This document shows positions 40,955-54,275 of a stretch of DNA of 64,000 nt, piece after piece. This DNA comes from Burkholderiales bacterium (GTDB lineage Bacteria > Pseudomonadota > Gammaproteobacteria > Burkholderiales > SG8-41). The stretch spans positions 53,041 to 117,040 of the forward strand of contig JAIEPF010000014.1 of assembly GCA_019749945.1 (NCBI GenBank), read 5' to 3'. Each line of letters starts with the position of its first letter. The stretch's first letter is position 1. The position numbers and the translations under genes are program-made. Below the pieces are notes generated by a model. The model worked only from the letters and a program-made list of their open reading frames with translations. It searched no databases and was not told where the DNA came from.

Positions 40955-41481
40955 ACGTCAAATCGGCGCTTTTTATTGCTTCGTGTGCGCTGCTGCTGGG
41001 TGCATGCAGCGGGGAAGAACATTCGGATCTGCGCGAGTTCGTCAAGGAGTCCGACAAAATGCCGGGCGGGCGCATCCCGCCGCTGCCCGAAGTCAAACCT
41101 TATGAGCCGTTCGCGTACAACGCCTACGATCTGACCGATCCGTTCAAGCCGCGCAAGATCGAACCGCCAAAGACGACGGCCAAAGGCGGCATACAACCCG
41201 ACTTCAATCGTCAGCGTGAAGCGCTGGAAGCATTCCCGCTCGAAAATCTCGCCATGGTCGGCACCCTGCAACAGAAGGGTCAGGTTTTTGCATTGATCCG
41301 GGCACCGGACAAAGGGCTTTACCGCGTTTCTTCGGGCAATTATCTGGGCCAGAACTTCGGCCGGATCGTGGGCATCACGGAAACAGACATCAAACTTAAG
41401 GAAATCGTTCAGGACAGCGGCGGCAACTGGGAAGAAAAAGAACAGGCGCTGATGCTGCAAGAACAGGAGACTAAAAAATGA
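40951..41481 (+). CDS. pilP: Type IV pilus lipoprotein PilP
   Basis: 176 residues. Lipoprotein signal with lipobox LLGAC (Cys19), a flexible linker including the conserved YNAYDLTDPFKPRK, and a small beta domain (LAMVGTLQQKGQVFALIRAP, LYRVSSGNYLGQNFGRIVGI). It connects the PilN/PilO platform to the PilQ secretin. Its stop overlaps pilQ (ATGA). Confidence 0.96.
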   Translation: MNVKSALFIASCALLLGACSGEEHSDLREFVKESDKMPGGRIPPLPEVKPYEPFAYNAYDLTDPFKPRKIEPPKTTAKGGIQPDFNRQREALEAFPLENLAMVGTLQQKGQVFALIRAPDKGLYRVSSGNYLGQNFGRIVGITETDIKLKEIVQDSGGNWEEKEQALMLQEQETKK

Positions 41482-43592
41482 TCCGATTTTTCAAGTTAAT
41501 GACCCGTGTTTCCGGACTGGTCGCCGCAACGGGTTTTGCCCTGATGGCAACTGCCGCCCATGCCCAGAACAGCATCGAAACCATCAGCGTATCCGGCCAG
41601 CAGGGCGGTGTGACACTGGTCAAGATTTCACTGAAAAGCGCCCCTGCCGCGGCTCCCGCCAGTTTTGCGGTGAACAATCCGCCGCGCATCGCCTTTGATT
41701 TCCCGAACACCACCAACGGCTCCGGCAAAAACGTGCAGGAAGTCGGCGAAGGCGATGTCCGGCGCGTCAATATCGTCCAGGCCGGCGATCGTTCGCGCAT
41801 TGTGCTCGAAACCGCGCGCCCGCTGGGTTATGACGCAAAAGTCGAGGGTAACTCAATCATCATCACGCTGGGTGGCGCCGCTTCGGCAAGCACCGCGACC
41901 ACGGCTCCGATAGCGCAGACATTTGCCCAGGCCAAACCCAATGACGGCAAACACAGCCTGCGCGACATTGATTTCCGCCGTGGACGTGCCGGTGAAGGCC
42001 GGGTATTGATCGATCTTTCGGACAATCAGGTCGGCATCGACCTGCGAACCCAGGGCCGTTCGCTGATCATCGACTTCATCAACACTGCGGTGCCGAAAAA
42101 TCTTGAGCGCAAGCTTGATGTGGTCGATTTCGGCACGCCGGTGGACACCATTGAGACCTTTACCCAGGGCAGCAACACGCGCATGGTCATCACACCGCGC
42201 GGGGCCTGGGAACATTCCGCTTACCAGACCGACAACAAGTTCATCCTCGAAATCAAAAAGGTCGCGGATGATGCCAACCGCCTGGTGCAACCGGGATTTG
42301 CCGGTGAAAAACTGTCATTGAACTTCCAGAACGTCGAAGTGCGTGCGGTGCTGCAGGTCATCGCTGATTTCACCGGCCTCAACGTGATCACCAGCGACAC
42401 GGTCGGCGGCAGCCTGACACTGCGCCTGAAGGACGTGCCCTGGGATCAGGCGCTGGACATCATTCTGCAGAGCAAGGGTCTGGACATGCGCAAGACCGGC
42501 AACGTGGTCTGGATTGCGCCGCGCGATGAACTTGCCACGCGTGAAAAACTGGCGCTGGAAGCCCGCGCGCAGATTTCCGACCTTGAACCGCTGCGCACTG
42601 AAAGCATGCAGGTCAATTACCAGAAGGCGGCGGAGTTCCAGAAGCTGCTGTCGGATCCGGCGCAGAAAATCCTGTCCAAGCGCGGCAGCGCAGTCGTCGA
42701 CGTACGCACCAACACGGTGTTTGTGCAGGACACGCCGACCCGGCTTGAGGAAATCCGCAAACTGCTGAAGCAGATCGACATTCCGGTTCGCCAGGTGATG
42801 ATCGAGTCGCGGATTGTCGAAGCCAATGACACGTTCAGCCGCAATCTCGGCGCACGTCTGGGCTTTAACGACACGACCGCCCAGGGTTTCCGCGTCGGCA
42901 GCGGAAACGGCACCAACGCCCTGGTCGGCGGCAGCCTTGCCAAAAGCGCGGCAGCCACGGGACAGAGCACCACCGCCGGAACCTTCAATGACGGCCTGTT
43001 TGTAAACCTCCCGGCGCAGGGTCTGTCCGGAGCGAATCCCGGCGTGTTCTCGTTCCTGCTGTTCAATGACAAGAGTACCAAGTTCCTGAACCTGGAACTC
43101 TCCGCACTGCAGGCGGACGGCAAGGGCAAGATCATCTCCAGCCCGCGCGTGATTACGGCGGACAAGATCGAGGCAACCATCGAGCAGGGCACGGAGATCC
43201 CGTATCAGCAGGCGACCTCCAGCGGTGCGACCAGCGTGTCGTTCCGCAAAGCCACGCTGTCGCTGAAGGTCAAGCCGCAGATCACGCCGGACGACAATGT
43301 GATCATGAACCTGCGCGTCAACAAGGACAGCGTCGGCCAGAACACCCTGTCCGGCCCCGCCATCGACACCAAGCAGGTGGTGACTGAAGTGCTGGTTGAA
43401 AACGGCGGCACCGTGGTCATCGGCGGTATTTACACGCAGGATGAACGGTCGACAACGACCAAGGTGCCGGTACTCGGCGATCTGCCGTATGTCGGATTCC
43501 TGTTCAAAAACAACCAGCGTGTTGATGATCGGCGCGAATTGCTGATCTTCATCTCGCCGAAGATCCTGAAGGATGGCGCGTCCCTGCGCTGA
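41478..43592 (+). CDS. pilQ: Type IV pilus secretin PilQ
   Basis: 704 residues, outer-membrane channel for the pilus fibre. Order: signal peptide (ending near AAHAQN), two AMIN peptidoglycan-binding domains, STN domain (SLNFQNVEVRAVLQVIADFT), secretin N domain and the C-terminal secretin core. The core includes SRIVEANDTFSRNLGARLGF, SPRVITADKIEATIEQGTEI and VPVLGDLPYVGFLFKNN. A strong terminator follows, ending the pil operon. Confidence 0.97.
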   Translation: MIRFFKLMTRVSGLVAATGFALMATAAHAQNSIETISVSGQQGGVTLVKISLKSAPAAAPASFAVNNPPRIAFDFPNTTNGSGKNVQEVGEGDVRRVNIVQAGDRSRIVLETARPLGYDAKVEGNSIIITLGGAASASTATTAPIAQTFAQAKPNDGKHSLRDIDFRRGRAGEGRVLIDLSDNQVGIDLRTQGRSLIIDFINTAVPKNLERKLDVVDFGTPVDTIETFTQGSNTRMVITPRGAWEHSAYQTDNKFILEIKKVADDANRLVQPGFAGEKLSLNFQNVEVRAVLQVIADFTGLNVITSDTVGGSLTLRLKDVPWDQALDIILQSKGLDMRKTGNVVWIAPRDELATREKLALEARAQISDLEPLRTESMQVNYQKAAEFQKLLSDPAQKILSKRGSAVVDVRTNTVFVQDTPTRLEEIRKLLKQIDIPVRQVMIESRIVEANDTFSRNLGARLGFNDTTAQGFRVGSGNGTNALVGGSLAKSAAATGQSTTAGTFNDGLFVNLPAQGLSGANPGVFSFLLFNDKSTKFLNLELSALQADGKGKIISSPRVITADKIEATIEQGTEIPYQQATSSGATSVSFRKATLSLKVKPQITPDDNVIMNLRVNKDSVGQNTLSGPAIDTKQVVTEVLVENGGTVVIGGIYTQDERSTTTKVPVLGDLPYVGFLFKNNQRVDDRRELLIFISPKILKDGASLR

Positions 43593-43610
43593 TCAGCATC
43601 TCTACGCGAA

Positions 43611-43644
43611 AAGGGCGGCGCCACGGCGCCGCCCTTTTTGTTTG
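43611..43644 (+). terminator. Rho-independent terminator of the pilMNOPQ operon
   Basis: GGGCGGCGCC (43613-43622) and GGCGCCGCCC pair perfectly around a two-base centre, preceded by A and followed by TTTTT G TTT. It lies about 20 bases after the pilQ stop. Confidence 0.9.
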
Positions 43645-43683
43645 GCAGGGCCGGTTTACCGCAACGCTTGCTAGAATCACGCC

Positions 43684-44259
43684 ATGTCCCAGCAACAAAC
43701 CATGCAGCAACCCGGCGCCGGCCAGCGGAACATATTTCTGGTGGGATTGATGGGTGCCGGCAAAACCTCCGTTGGCCGCATGCTCGCCAGGCGCCTGAAC
43801 AAGGATTTCTACGATGCCGATGCTGAAATTGAACGCACCACGGGGGTCAAAATCCCGGTAATTTTCGACATCGAGGGCGAATCCGGATTTCGCGCGCGTG
43901 AGGAAAAAGTGATTGAGCGGCTCACTGCGCTGCACGACATCGTGCTGGCGACCGGCGGTGGCGCCATACTGTCAGCGGCAAACCGTGCCCGCCTTCGCCG
44001 GCACGGTCGCGTCATTTACCTGCGTGCCGCACCGGAAGACCTGTGGCGGCGCACCCGCCGCGACCGTAACCGGCCGCTGCTGCAAACATCGAACCCGCTG
44101 GCAAAACTGAAGGAGCTGCATGCCCAGCGCGATCCCTTTTACTCCGAAGTGGCGGATCTGGTGGTCGACACCGGCGCGCAAAGCGTGGGAAGCCTGACCA
44201 CGCACATCCAGCAGCTGCTCACCGGTCTGGAACAGGACGCCGGCCGCAACGAGGCCTGA
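43684..44259 (+). CDS. aroK: Shikimate kinase
   Basis: 191 residues; phosphorylates shikimate at O3 in chorismate synthesis. P-loop GLMGAGKTSVGR, substrate-binding DADAEIERTTG and ESGFRAREEKVIERL, then the ATGGGAIL glycine motif and the lid RTRRDRNRPLL. Followed 12 bases later by aroB, the usual partner. Confidence 0.97.
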   Translation: MSQQQTMQQPGAGQRNIFLVGLMGAGKTSVGRMLARRLNKDFYDADAEIERTTGVKIPVIFDIEGESGFRAREEKVIERLTALHDIVLATGGGAILSAANRARLRRHGRVIYLRAAPEDLWRRTRRDRNRPLLQTSNPLAKLKELHAQRDPFYSEVADLVVDTGAQSVGSLTTHIQQLLTGLEQDAGRNEA

Positions 44260-44271
44260 GATATTCAACCC

Positions 44272-45378
44272 ATGAATGCACAACATCCTCTGACGTCACT
44301 GACAGTCAACCTCGCCGAGCGCAGTTATCCGATACACATCGGACCGGGCTTGCTGACACGCGGGGAATTGATCGCGCAGCACCTGCCTCAGCGCAAGGCC
44401 GTGATCGTAACCAATACCGTCGTTGCCCCGCTGTACCTGCAAGCGCTGCAGGCCAGCCTGGTTCAGCAGCAGGTTGCGGTGCAATCCATCGTGCTGCCCG
44501 ACGGCGAGGCGCACAAGGACTGGCGCACGCTGAACGCGGTGTTTGATGCCCTGCTGACGCACCGTGCGGAACGCAAAACCACGCTGATCGCGCTGGGCGG
44601 CGGTGTCATCGGCGATCTCACCGGATTTGCCGCGGCGGTGTTCCAGCGCGGCGCGCCGTTCATCCAGATTCCGACCACCCTGCTGGCCCAGGTCGATTCT
44701 TCGGTCGGCGGCAAAACGGCAATCAACCACCCTCTCGGCAAAAACATGATCGGGGCGTTTTACCAGCCTCGCGTGGTCATTGCCGACACCGACACGCTGA
44801 AAACACTGCCCGATCGCGAGCTTTCGGCCGGCATCGCCGAAGTCGTCAAATACGGGCTGATTGGCGACGCTGATTTTTTTGCCTGGCTGGAAGCCAACAT
44901 GGATCGCCTGATGGCGCGTGATCCTGCGGCACTGACCCATGCCATCGAAGTCGCCTGCCGCAACAAGGCCGTGGTGGTGGCCGGTGACGAGCGCGAGGAA
45001 GGCGTGCGCGCCCTGCTCAATTTCGGCCACACCTTCGGCCACGCCATCGAGTCCGGGCTCGGTTACGGCCAATGGCTGCATGGTGAAGCGGTTGCCGCAG
45101 GCATGGTGATGGCCACACGGGTTTCGCAGAAGATGGGCCTGGTGGATGCTGCTGGTGTCGAACGCACCATACAACTGCTGCGCCGCGCACGTTTACCGGT
45201 ACATGGCCCGAAGCTGGGTGTCGATCGCTACCTGGAATTGATGGGCCACGACAAAAAAGTCGAGGGCGGCAAAATACGCTTCATTTTGCTGCGGGGCATT
45301 GGTGACGCATTCATCAGCGATGGCGTGCCGCGTGAAGTGTTGAATGTGGTGCTGGGCGGGGAGGGTGTTGATGGCTGA
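44272..45378 (+). CDS. aroB: 3-dehydroquinate synthase
   Basis: 368 residues, zinc- and NAD-dependent enzyme making 3-dehydroquinate from DAHP. Motifs: [62 protein letters not shown] with the zinc Glu, and [13 protein letters not shown] with the zinc His. Overlaps dgt by eight bases. Confidence 0.97.
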   Translation: MNAQHPLTSLTVNLAERSYPIHIGPGLLTRGELIAQHLPQRKAVIVTNTVVAPLYLQALQASLVQQQVAVQSIVLPDGEAHKDWRTLNAVFDALLTHRAERKTTLIALGGGVIGDLTGFAAAVFQRGAPFIQIPTTLLAQVDSSVGGKTAINHPLGKNMIGAFYQPRVVIADTDTLKTLPDRELSAGIAEVVKYGLIGDADFFAWLEANMDRLMARDPAALTHAIEVACRNKAVVVAGDEREEGVRALLNFGHTFGHAIESGLGYGQWLHGEAVAAGMVMATRVSQKMGLVDAAGVERTIQLLRRARLPVHGPKLGVDRYLELMGHDKKVEGGKIRFILLRGIGDAFISDGVPREVLNVVLGGEGVDG

Positions 45379-46495
45379 TGACAAAGTGCCCTATGCCGCG
45401 GGTCCGGCGAATTCGCGCGGCCGGCGTTTTCGCGAGCCCGCGCCGCGCGGCCGCTCGGAATATCAGCGCGACCGCGATCGCATCATCCATTCCACTGCAT
45501 TCCGCCGCCTTGAATACAAAACACAGGTGTTCGTCAATCATGAAGGCGACCTGTTCCGCACCCGCCTCACGCACAGCCTGGAAGTCGCGCAGATCGGGCG
45601 TTCGGTGGCACGCCATCTGCGTCTCGACGAAGACCTGACCGAGGCCATCACGCTGGCACATGACCTCGGTCACACGCCTTTCGGTCACGCCGGACAGGAT
45701 GCATTGAATGCCTGCATGAAACCCTACGGCGGTTTCGAGCACAACCTGCAATCGCTGCGCGTGGTTGATGTGCTGGAGCAGCGTTATGGGGCCTTCGACG
45801 GTCTCAACCTGACCTTTGAAACCCGCGAAGGCATACTCAAACACTGTTCAGTAAAAAATGCGCGCACCCTCGGCGACATCGGCGAACGCTTCATCAAGCG
45901 CCAGCGCCCCGGACTCGAAGCGCAGATCGCCAACCTGGCCGACGAGATCGCCTATAACAATCACGATATCGACGACGGCCTGCGTTCGGGATTGCTGGAC
46001 ATGGAACAACTGTCAACGGTCGCCATTTTCCGTCGCCATAAAAACACTGTGCTGCGCGAATTCCCGAAAATCGAAGGCCGGCGCCTGGTGCATGAAACCG
46101 TACGCCGCATGATCGATACCCTGATCACCGATCTCAACCGGCAAAGCGCCGCCAACATCCGTAACCTGGCGCCGGAATCCATCGCCGACATCCGGCGCGC
46201 CCCGGCGATGATCCGTTTCTCCGACCGCATCCGCGACGAACAGGCCGAACTCAAGCGCTTCCTGCATGCCAACCTCTACCGGCATTACCGCGTATCGCGC
46301 ATGAGCAGCAAGGCGCGGCGGATAATTTCTGATCTGTTTCAGGCATTTATGAACGAGCCCGGATTGCTGCCCCCGGAATTCCAGGCGCGCGCACGCGCCG
46401 ATACGCCGCGCGCCATTGCCGACTATATTGCCGGCATGACCGACCGCTACGCCATCGTCGAACATCGGCGCCTGTTTTCTATCGACGTCAGCTGA
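45371..46495 (+). CDS. dgt: Deoxyguanosinetriphosphate triphosphohydrolase-like protein
   Basis: 374 residues, HD-domain dNTP triphosphohydrolase of the short type common in betaproteobacteria. Motifs: [44 protein letters not shown] with the first His, [16 protein letters not shown] with HD, and [19 protein letters not shown] at 45371 overlaps the aroB stop, indicating coupling; an in-frame GTG 27 bases upstream is less likely. Confidence 0.95.
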   Translation: MADDKVPYAAGPANSRGRRFREPAPRGRSEYQRDRDRIIHSTAFRRLEYKTQVFVNHEGDLFRTRLTHSLEVAQIGRSVARHLRLDEDLTEAITLAHDLGHTPFGHAGQDALNACMKPYGGFEHNLQSLRVVDVLEQRYGAFDGLNLTFETREGILKHCSVKNARTLGDIGERFIKRQRPGLEAQIANLADEIAYNNHDIDDGLRSGLLDMEQLSTVAIFRRHKNTVLREFPKIEGRRLVHETVRRMIDTLITDLNRQSAANIRNLAPESIADIRRAPAMIRFSDRIRDEQAELKRFLHANLYRHYRVSRMSSKARRIISDLFQAFMNEPGLLPPEFQARARADTPRAIADYIAGMTDRYAIVEHRRLFSIDVS

Positions 46496-46624
46496 GTTTT
46501 TTTCGCGGCTTTACGGCGCGTCAGCGGTTGAAGCAACCCCTTGATGCAGGTAGACTTATCCGGTTTCACTCTGCTTTTCGCGTAGGGATCGCCAACAATT
46601 GTGGCGCCGCAGCAAAATATCGCG

Positions 46625-46642
46625 TAAGCTATTGATTATAAA
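46625..46642 (-). repeat. Partial match to the 18-bp motif / IHF-like site upstream of gltB
   Basis: Minus strand TTTATAATCAATAGCTTA keeps the core AATCAANNNNTTA, a full IHF consensus match, but differs at three positions in the A-rich half. It sits 22 bases before the gltB start codon. Counted separately from the eight good copies. Confidence 0.4.
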
Positions 46643-46663
46643 GATGTTTTGACGAGGCTTCAG

Positions 46664-51322
<4,659 letters not shown>

Positions 51323-51395
51323 TTCGGCAGGCGCGGCACCGCACAGCGTTATTTTTGCCCTTCAGGGGGCTTGATGTTTCAGGGGTAGCACAGTC

Positions 51396-52814
51396 ATGGG
51401 AAAAGTAACCGGATTTCTGGAATACGAACGGCTGCACGAAGCCGCGGACCAGCCGCAGGAACGGCTCAAGCACTGGCGTGAATTCGTACACCCGCTGACC
51501 AGCGAGGCGGCCGGTATCCAGGGCGCGCGCTGCATGGATTGCGGCACGCCGTTCTGCATGAGCGGCTGCCCGGTCAACAACATCATCCCGGACTGGAACG
51601 ACCTGGTGTTCAGGCAGGACTGGCGGCAGGCGCTGGATACCCTGCACTCGACCAACAATTTCCCCGAGTTCACCGGCCGTGTATGCCCCGCGCCCTGCGA
51701 GGCCGCCTGCACGCTGAACATCAACAGCGCGCCGGTCGGCATCAAATCGATTGAACACGCGATCATCGACAAGGGCTGGGAATCGGGCTGGGTGGTGCCG
51801 CAACCGCCGGCCAAAAAAACCGGCAAACGCGTCGCGGTGATCGGATCCGGTCCGGCGGGACTCGCCTGCGCGCAGCAACTGGCGCGCGCCGGACATGATG
51901 TCGTGGTGTTCGAAAAGGCGGATCGTGTCGGTGGCCTGCTGCGTTACGGCATACCCGATTTCAAAATGGAAAAACACCTGATCGACCGCCGCATGGCGCA
52001 GATGCGTGCCGAAGGCGTCGAGTTCCGCGTCAACCAGGATGTCGGCGCGGCGGTGCCGGCCAAAAAACTGGTGGATGAATTCGACGCCGTGGTGATGTCC
52101 GGCGGCGCGGAGCAGCCGCGTGATCTGCCGGTGCCCGGCCGCGAGTTGGCCGGCGTGCATTTCGCGATGGAATTCCTGCCGCAGCAGAACAAAGTGGTGG
52201 CCGGCGACAGGATTGACGGCCAGCTCAAGGCCACCGGCAAACACGTGGTGGTGATCGGGGGGGGCGATACCGGTTCCGACTGTGTCGGCACCTCAAACCG
52301 GCACGGCGCCGCCTCGGTCATGCAGTTCGAACTGCTGCCGCAGCCGCCGGAACAGGAAGACAAACCCCTGGTCTGGCCGTACTGGCCGGTGAAGCTGCGC
52401 ACCTCGAGCTCGCATGAAGAAGGCTGCCAGCGCGACTGGGCGGTGGCAACCAAACGTTTTGAAGGCAAAAACGGCAAAGTCGAAAAACTGATTGCCGCGC
52501 GGGTGGAATGGAAAGACGGCCAGATGCGTGAAGTGCCGGGTTCCGAATTCACCATCAAGGCCGACCTGGTGTTGTTGGCCATGGGTTTCACCGGACCGCG
52601 CCAGACCCTGCTTGATCAACTGGGTGTGGCCAGGGACAGCCGCGGCAACGTCAAGGCCGACACCAACCAGTACCAGACTTCGGTCGGCAAGGTGTTCGCC
52701 GCCGGCGACATGCGCCGCGGCCAATCGCTGATCGTGTGGGCGATCCGCGAAGGCCGTCAGTGCGCGCGGTCTGTCGATGAATTCCTGATGGGGTCTACGG
52801 AATTACCACGTTGA
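51396..52814 (+). CDS. gltD: Glutamate synthase (NADPH) small subunit
   Basis: 472 residues; supplies electrons from NADPH through FAD and Fe-S centres to GltB. N-terminal cysteine motifs [14 protein letters not shown] and [14 protein letters not shown] bind two 4Fe-4S clusters. The FAD fold is [20 protein letters not shown], the NADPH fold is [20 protein letters not shown], and the end [20 protein letters not shown] is typical. Lies 73 bases after gltB in the same operon. Confidence 0.97.
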   Translation: MGKVTGFLEYERLHEAADQPQERLKHWREFVHPLTSEAAGIQGARCMDCGTPFCMSGCPVNNIIPDWNDLVFRQDWRQALDTLHSTNNFPEFTGRVCPAPCEAACTLNINSAPVGIKSIEHAIIDKGWESGWVVPQPPAKKTGKRVAVIGSGPAGLACAQQLARAGHDVVVFEKADRVGGLLRYGIPDFKMEKHLIDRRMAQMRAEGVEFRVNQDVGAAVPAKKLVDEFDAVVMSGGAEQPRDLPVPGRELAGVHFAMEFLPQQNKVVAGDRIDGQLKATGKHVVVIGGGDTGSDCVGTSNRHGAASVMQFELLPQPPEQEDKPLVWPYWPVKLRTSSSHEEGCQRDWAVATKRFEGKNGKVEKLIAARVEWKDGQMREVPGSEFTIKADLVLLAMGFTGPRQTLLDQLGVARDSRGNVKADTNQYQTSVGKVFAAGDMRRGQSLIVWAIREGRQCARSVDEFLMGSTELPR

Positions 52815-52826
52815 AAATCGGGATTG

Positions 52827-52900
52827 AGGAATGAGGATTGAGTAGTCCGCGGTGACGAATCCGTTTTATTCTCAATCCTCAATCCTAACGGCTCAATCCT
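52827..52900. repeat. Hairpin built of short tandem repeats, abutting the hemE start codon
   Basis: Units of GGATTGAG/GGAATGAG (52820-52842) are followed after a 28-base loop by their inverse CTCAATCCTCAATCCT (52871-52886). The 16-bp stem has one mismatch. A further CTCAATCCT (52892-52900) touches the hemE ATG. No usual Shine-Dalgarno sequence lies in front of that ATG. Same architecture as the element at 20341-20420 but with different units. Confidence 0.78.
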
Positions 52901-52901
52901 G

Positions 52902-53957
52902 ATGTTAAAAAACGACACCCTGCTGCGCGCGCTGCTGCGCCAGCCGACGCCGTACACCCCCGTCTGGGTCATGCGCCAGGCCGGGCGTTACCTGCCGGAA
53001 TACAACGCGACGCGCAAACGCGCCGGCAGTTTTCTGGGTCTGGCCAAGAATCCCGACTTTGCAACTGAAGTCACTCTGCAACCGCTGGCACGATTCAAAC
53101 TCGACGCGGCCATCCTGTTTTCCGACATCCTGACTGTGCCCGATGCGATGGGCCTGGGCCTGTATTTCGCCGAAGGCGAGGGACCGAAATTCGAGCGCCC
53201 GCTGCGCGACGAAACCGCGATCCGCAAGCTGGCGGTGCCTGATCCGGGCGCGAGCCTGGGTTATGTACTGGATGCGGTGAAACAGATCCGCCGCGCGCTC
53301 GATAACTCGGTGCCGCTGATCGGCTTTTCCGGCAGCCCGTACACCCTCGCCTGTTACATGATTGAAGGCGGCGGCAGCGATGATTTCCGCACCATCAAGA
53401 GCATGCTTTATGCGCGGCCCGATTTGCTGCACCACGTGCTCGACATCAACGCCCGCGCGGTGATTGCCTATCTCAACGCGCAGATCGAAGCCGGCGCGCA
53501 GGCGGTCATGGTGTTCGACACCTGGGGCGGCTCACTGTCGGATGCCGCCTATCGCGAATTTTCACTGGAGTACCTGCGCCGCGTGATTACCGGTGTCCAT
53601 CGCGAGTGGGATGGCCAAATCATCCCCAGCATCGTCTTCACCAAGGGCGGCGGCCTGTGGCTGGAGGATATCGCGGCCATCGGCTGCAATGCCGTGGGCC
53701 TCGACTGGACCGTCAATCTCGGCGCGGCGCGGCGCCGCATCGGCGATAAAGTTGCGCTGCAGGGCAATCTCGATCCTGCCGTATTGTTCAGCAACCCTGC
53801 GACCATCAGCGTCCAGGTTGATGCCGTGCTGCGCCAGTACGGCCAGGGATCCGGCCATGTCTTCAATCTCGGTCATGGCATTTCGCAATTCACCCCTCCG
53901 GAGCATGTCGCCGCACTGGTCGACGCCGTACACGAGCTGAGCCGCCAGTACCACTGA
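52902..53957 (+). CDS. hemE: Uroporphyrinogen decarboxylase
   Basis: 351 residues; converts uroporphyrinogen III to coproporphyrinogen III. Motifs: [19 protein letters not shown] (substrate carboxylate binding), [20 protein letters not shown] with the catalytic Asp, [28 protein letters not shown] and [16 protein letters not shown]. The N terminus [20 protein letters not shown] matches the family, so ATG at 52902 is right although no good ribosome site is visible; a repeat hairpin directly precedes it. Confidence 0.97.
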   Translation: MLKNDTLLRALLRQPTPYTPVWVMRQAGRYLPEYNATRKRAGSFLGLAKNPDFATEVTLQPLARFKLDAAILFSDILTVPDAMGLGLYFAEGEGPKFERPLRDETAIRKLAVPDPGASLGYVLDAVKQIRRALDNSVPLIGFSGSPYTLACYMIEGGGSDDFRTIKSMLYARPDLLHHVLDINARAVIAYLNAQIEAGAQAVMVFDTWGGSLSDAAYREFSLEYLRRVITGVHREWDGQIIPSIVFTKGGGLWLEDIAAIGCNAVGLDWTVNLGAARRRIGDKVALQGNLDPAVLFSNPATISVQVDAVLRQYGQGSGHVFNLGHGISQFTPPEHVAALVDAVHELSRQYH

Positions 53958-54275
53958 GTCTGCAAGCCGGCATAAGATGCAAAAAGCTTATGCACAGCAA
54001 GGAGTTAGCGGGGCATGGTCACAGCCCGCGCTGGGCTCGACCACCAGCATAATGATATAACTATTTGATTTTATTGATGTTTTCATATAGTTGCGGCTGT
54101 CGCAGCAGCATGGCAAGGTCGCCGGATCAAATAAAATTTCCGCCCAGACGGATTTGATCAACAAGTTTATCCACAACCCTGAACCCTGAAAAACTCTTGC
54201 AGGCAAACAAGTTGGCGGCTTTTCCGATAATCCTGCTGAACTTCACGCGCTAACTTTTTCCCCTCAATCCCCGCG
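53958..54275. other. 318-base intergenic region with two DnaA-box matches
   Basis: Between hemE and priA. TTATGCACA (53988-53996) and TTATCCACA (54167-54175) match the DnaA-box consensus TTWTNCACA; both are in the same orientation, 179 bases apart. An AT-rich island with a minus-strand copy of the 18-bp motif lies between them. A 72-codon minus-strand frame covers part of it but looks spurious. No terminator is obvious after hemE. Confidence 0.55.
54058..54075 (-). repeat. 18-bp motif AATAAAAWCAANNNNTTA, copy 7 (exact, minus strand)
   Basis: Minus strand AATAAAATCAAATAGTTA, between the two DnaA-box matches upstream of priA. Matches the IHF consensus core. Confidence 0.7.

Noticed and set aside
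53988..54206. 72-codon minus-strand ORF between hemE and priA
   Set aside because: Composition is irregular, there is no ribosome site, and it covers DnaA-box-like and AT-rich non-coding text.
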